7,175 bases of DNA from Thermoplasmata archaeon (lineage in GTDB: Archaea > Thermoplasmatota > Thermoplasmata > SG8-5 > JAGLSY01). This document shows positions 5,200 to 7,175 of the stretch, piece by piece; position 1 is the stretch's first letter, and every line of letters starts with the position of its first letter. The position numbers and the translations under genes were made by a program. The notes under the pieces were generated by a model. It saw nothing but the letters and a program-made list of their open reading frames with translations, did not search any database and was not told the origin of the DNA. The stretch spans positions 1 to 7,175 of the forward strand of contig JAGLSY010000037.1 in the NCBI GenBank assembly GCA_023135545.1. The letters run 5' to 3'.

Positions 5200-7175
5200 A
5201 TGAACACCTATGGAAGAAAGATATTCGCTTGTTTTTTGACAATAATGATGATTTGCAGTAGCCTGGCACTTATAAACACAGCTTCTGCTCAGGAACCTGT
5301 AGAAGCTCCAATGGAGGTAGATAATCCTGTGCCTGATATTCAGGTCACAGAATTGAGGGCGAGTGAACCTGTGATTTATGCAGACCTGAATAATAGATTG
5401 ACTCTCTCCGTTGCTAATTATGGTTCAGCTAATGCTATAAAGGTCGTTGCTGATGTTATAGACATCAAACCAGATATGAGTGAGGAACTTATCAAAACAC
5501 TCCATTTCGGAGCTTTGATAGTTGACGTGGAAAGAACAAGATTCATTGATTGGTGTCCAGAGGAACTGGGCACCCATTATGTAAAAATCAATATTAATTA
5601 TGAATATTTGTCGCACCACTCTCCTGCCGAATTGATTGAGAATCCACCAGTTATTCTAAGCGTGGGATTTCCCGTGTCCCCACTTGTTGATATAGAATAT
5701 TGGGGTCCAGACCCATGGGATGATGCTTCAAATATCATTACATCTGCAGAAGGTACAAGAACCGTTGATGGACTTATTGAAATCCGTGTTCGGAATGGAG
5801 ACTTACAAATCGAAACTGGAGCATCTTTGATTCTCAACCAAGACGTGACTCTTGTGATGATAGAGCCAGATAGAGGAGTTTATGACATCATCGTTGACCA
5901 AGATGCCACCTTTGAGATTAATGGCGGTGCTACAAAGACCACCAAACTCCAATCAAGTGATTGGCAGTTCACCTATGCTTTTTTCAACAATGGCACGGTA
6001 GATTTCACCGGTGCCACTGTATGGTACACCTACGGCGATAAAACCGCTTTGAACAACCCTGGCGGCATCCAGAACTTGCCAGGGAGCACTTGTATAATCG
6101 ACAACTGCGACCTCCTGGAGGCGGACACGCATAGCTTGTCCATTGAAGGCACGGCAGATGTTCATGTAAAGGGAGTAGGCACGACCATTGGTAGACTGTC
6201 AGGGGAAGAAAATCCAAATGTCGTGCAAGGTCACGGAATCTTTGTCAAAGAGGCCACGCCAGTCATTGAGTATGTTACTGTCCAATACAACAAAATGGAC
6301 GGAATCCACATTGAGGATTCGGCATCCGAGGGTGCTCCCTTAGCCACCTGTATGAAATACTATAGTTCTAGCAGTTATGACTATAGACTGACCGATGATC
6401 CAGATACTTCTACACAACCTATCGTTGCAGCTGGAAATGGAGCTGTATATATGGTTTATCTCAATCAGGAATCTGACATAATATACTTCAAGAAATCTAT
6501 TGACAAGGGTGCATCATGGAGTGCGCCAGAAATTGTAATAGATTCCGGATATCCAATTAGTGATATAGATTTTGCAGCTGATGGTGACAATCTTGCCCTA
6601 GTGTGGGTAGAATGGCCACACATGTTTCCGAGAACATATATGGTCTTCAGTGAATTCGGTGGTGCATCTTGGACCGCCCCCCCCTACTTGCTTGAAGGAG
6701 CCGCATTTTGCGGTTCTAGCACACCAGCTGTTGATGTGCAGGGTAGTGATGTGTTTATAGTGTACATGCACTGGGCAGCAACGGGTCCTGATTTCTACTT
6801 AACAATGAGAGTGACATGGTCTGAAGGGATTGGATTTGAGGAGATAATATTCAGGAGTCCAATTACTGGTAGCGAGTTTGCAGGTATCCCTGATATCGCA
6901 GTTGAAGGCAGTGATATTCATGTGGTTATAGCAGACACCGATTCTAGGTGGCCTTACATATATTACTGGCAGAGCGGCGATGGAGGCATTAGCTGGAGCG
7001 ACTCTGAGCCAATTGCAACATATGACGGTTCTATGCTGCCAGGTTATATCTCAATGGAAGCCACAGCAGACAGAGTTTACTTTGCGTGGGCGACTTATGA
7101 TGGTGGTGTTGGCAATTATGAGATCTATGGAATGTATGCTTATTATGATGGCATGGACTGGATATGGTCCTCAGA
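5200..7175 (+). CDS. Secreted surface protein, 3'-truncated: signal peptide, CARDB-like, beta-helix, propeller repeats
   Basis: The frame is open from the ATG at 5200 to the window end with no stop (658 codons visible). Residues 1-30 (MNTYGRK, hydrophobic core, ending NTASA) are a classic signal peptide with likely cleavage before Gln31. Residues 45-160 look like a CARDB-type Ig-like domain (VTELRAS...LxLSVANYGSANA). Residues 188-377 show short Val/Ile/Gly/Asn-rich strands (DVTLVM, ATFEINGG, GTVDFTGATV, DVHVKG, GIHIED), consistent with a right-handed parallel beta-helix. From residue 396 on, BNR/Asp-box-like blades occur (KSIDKGASWSAPE, FGGASWTAP, SGDGGISWSDSEP) with V(Y/F)xxW-type strands. 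It is an exported protein, probably for binding or display. No enzyme active site was recognised. The C-terminus is outside the window; by analogy with its neighbours it may end in the GWN domain. Confidence 0.93.
   Translation, partial: MNTYGRKIFACFLTIMMICSSLALINTASAQEPVEAPMEVDNPVPDIQVTELRASEPVIYADLNNRLTLSVANYGSANAIKVVADVIDIKPDMSEELIKTLHFGALIVDVERTRFIDWCPEELGTHYVKININYEYLSHHSPAELIENPPVILSVGFPVSPLVDIEYWGPDPWDDASNIITSAEGTRTVDGLIEIRVRNGDLQIETGASLILNQDVTLVMIEPDRGVYDIIVDQDATFEINGGATKTTKLQSSDWQFTYAFFNNGTVDFTGATVWYTYGDKTALNNPGGIQNLPGSTCIIDNCDLLEADTHSLSIEGTADVHVKGVGTTIGRLSGEENPNVVQGHGIFVKEATPVIEYVTVQYNKMDGIHIEDSASEGAPLATCMKYYSSSSYDYRLTDDPDTSTQPIVAAGNGAVYMVYLNQESDIIYFKKSIDKGASWSAPEIVIDSGYPISDIDFAADGDNLALVWVEWPHMFPRTYMVFSEFGGASWTAPPYLLEGAAFCGSSTPAVDVQGSDVFIVYMHWAATGPDFYLTMRVTWSEGIGFEEIIFRSPITGSEFAGIPDIAVEGSDIHVVIADTDSRWPYIYYWQSGDGGISWSDSEPIATYDGSMLPGYISMEATADRVYFAWATYDGGVGNYEIYGMYAYYDGMDWIWSS

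Noticed and set aside
5953..6217. Two overlapping minus-strand open frames inside the beta-helix gene
   Set aside because: They arise in the locally GC-rich segment where stop codons are rarer. The plus-strand beta-helix pattern is the real coding signal.

Overview
The window looks archaeal, most plausibly an uncultured Thermoplasmata-like euryarchaeon. This is inferred from gene style, not from a marker gene. The proteins are secreted, sequon-rich beta-propeller/beta-helix/CARDB surface proteins with a 'GWNLISxPL' C-terminal domain. They sit beside a membrane protein with cytoplasmic zinc ribbons, and TATA-like boxes lie about 25 bases from two start codons. No rRNA, tRNA, CRISPR array, transposase or core metabolic gene is visible, so this is an accessory, cell-envelope region.

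Layout. (1) Bases 2-1576, plus strand: the 3' part of a large surface protein made of degenerate propeller blades, two InlB-B-like repeats and a C-terminal GWN domain. (2) Bases 1577-1907: a gene-free stretch unusually rich in inverted repeats. (3) Bases 1908-3302, plus strand: a four-helix membrane protein with an outside domain and an acidic cytoplasmic tail holding four CxxC...CxxC zinc ribbons. (4) Bases 3306-5102, minus strand: a secreted Asp-box beta-propeller protein that ends in the same GWN domain as gene 1. It converges on gene 3 with only 3 bases between the stop codons. (5) Bases 5103-5199: a divergent promoter region. (6) Bases 5200-7175, plus strand: the 5' part of another secreted protein (signal peptide, CARDB-like domain, beta-helix, Asp-box/BNR-like propeller) that runs off the window. 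It has no stop codon here, so it is easily missed.

How the genes may work together (inference): three of the four genes encode large modular exported proteins of the same architectural class, two of them with a shared C-terminal module ending in VDW. The fourth could span the membrane and link an outside domain to cytoplasmic zinc ribbons. Together this suggests a surface-display or adhesion locus with a possible sensor or assembly partner. No enzyme active site was recognised in any of them. Base composition changes along the window, GC-richer in genes 1-2 and AT-richer in most of genes 3-4, with a GC-rich island inside gene 4. This fits a mosaic built from exchanged modules.
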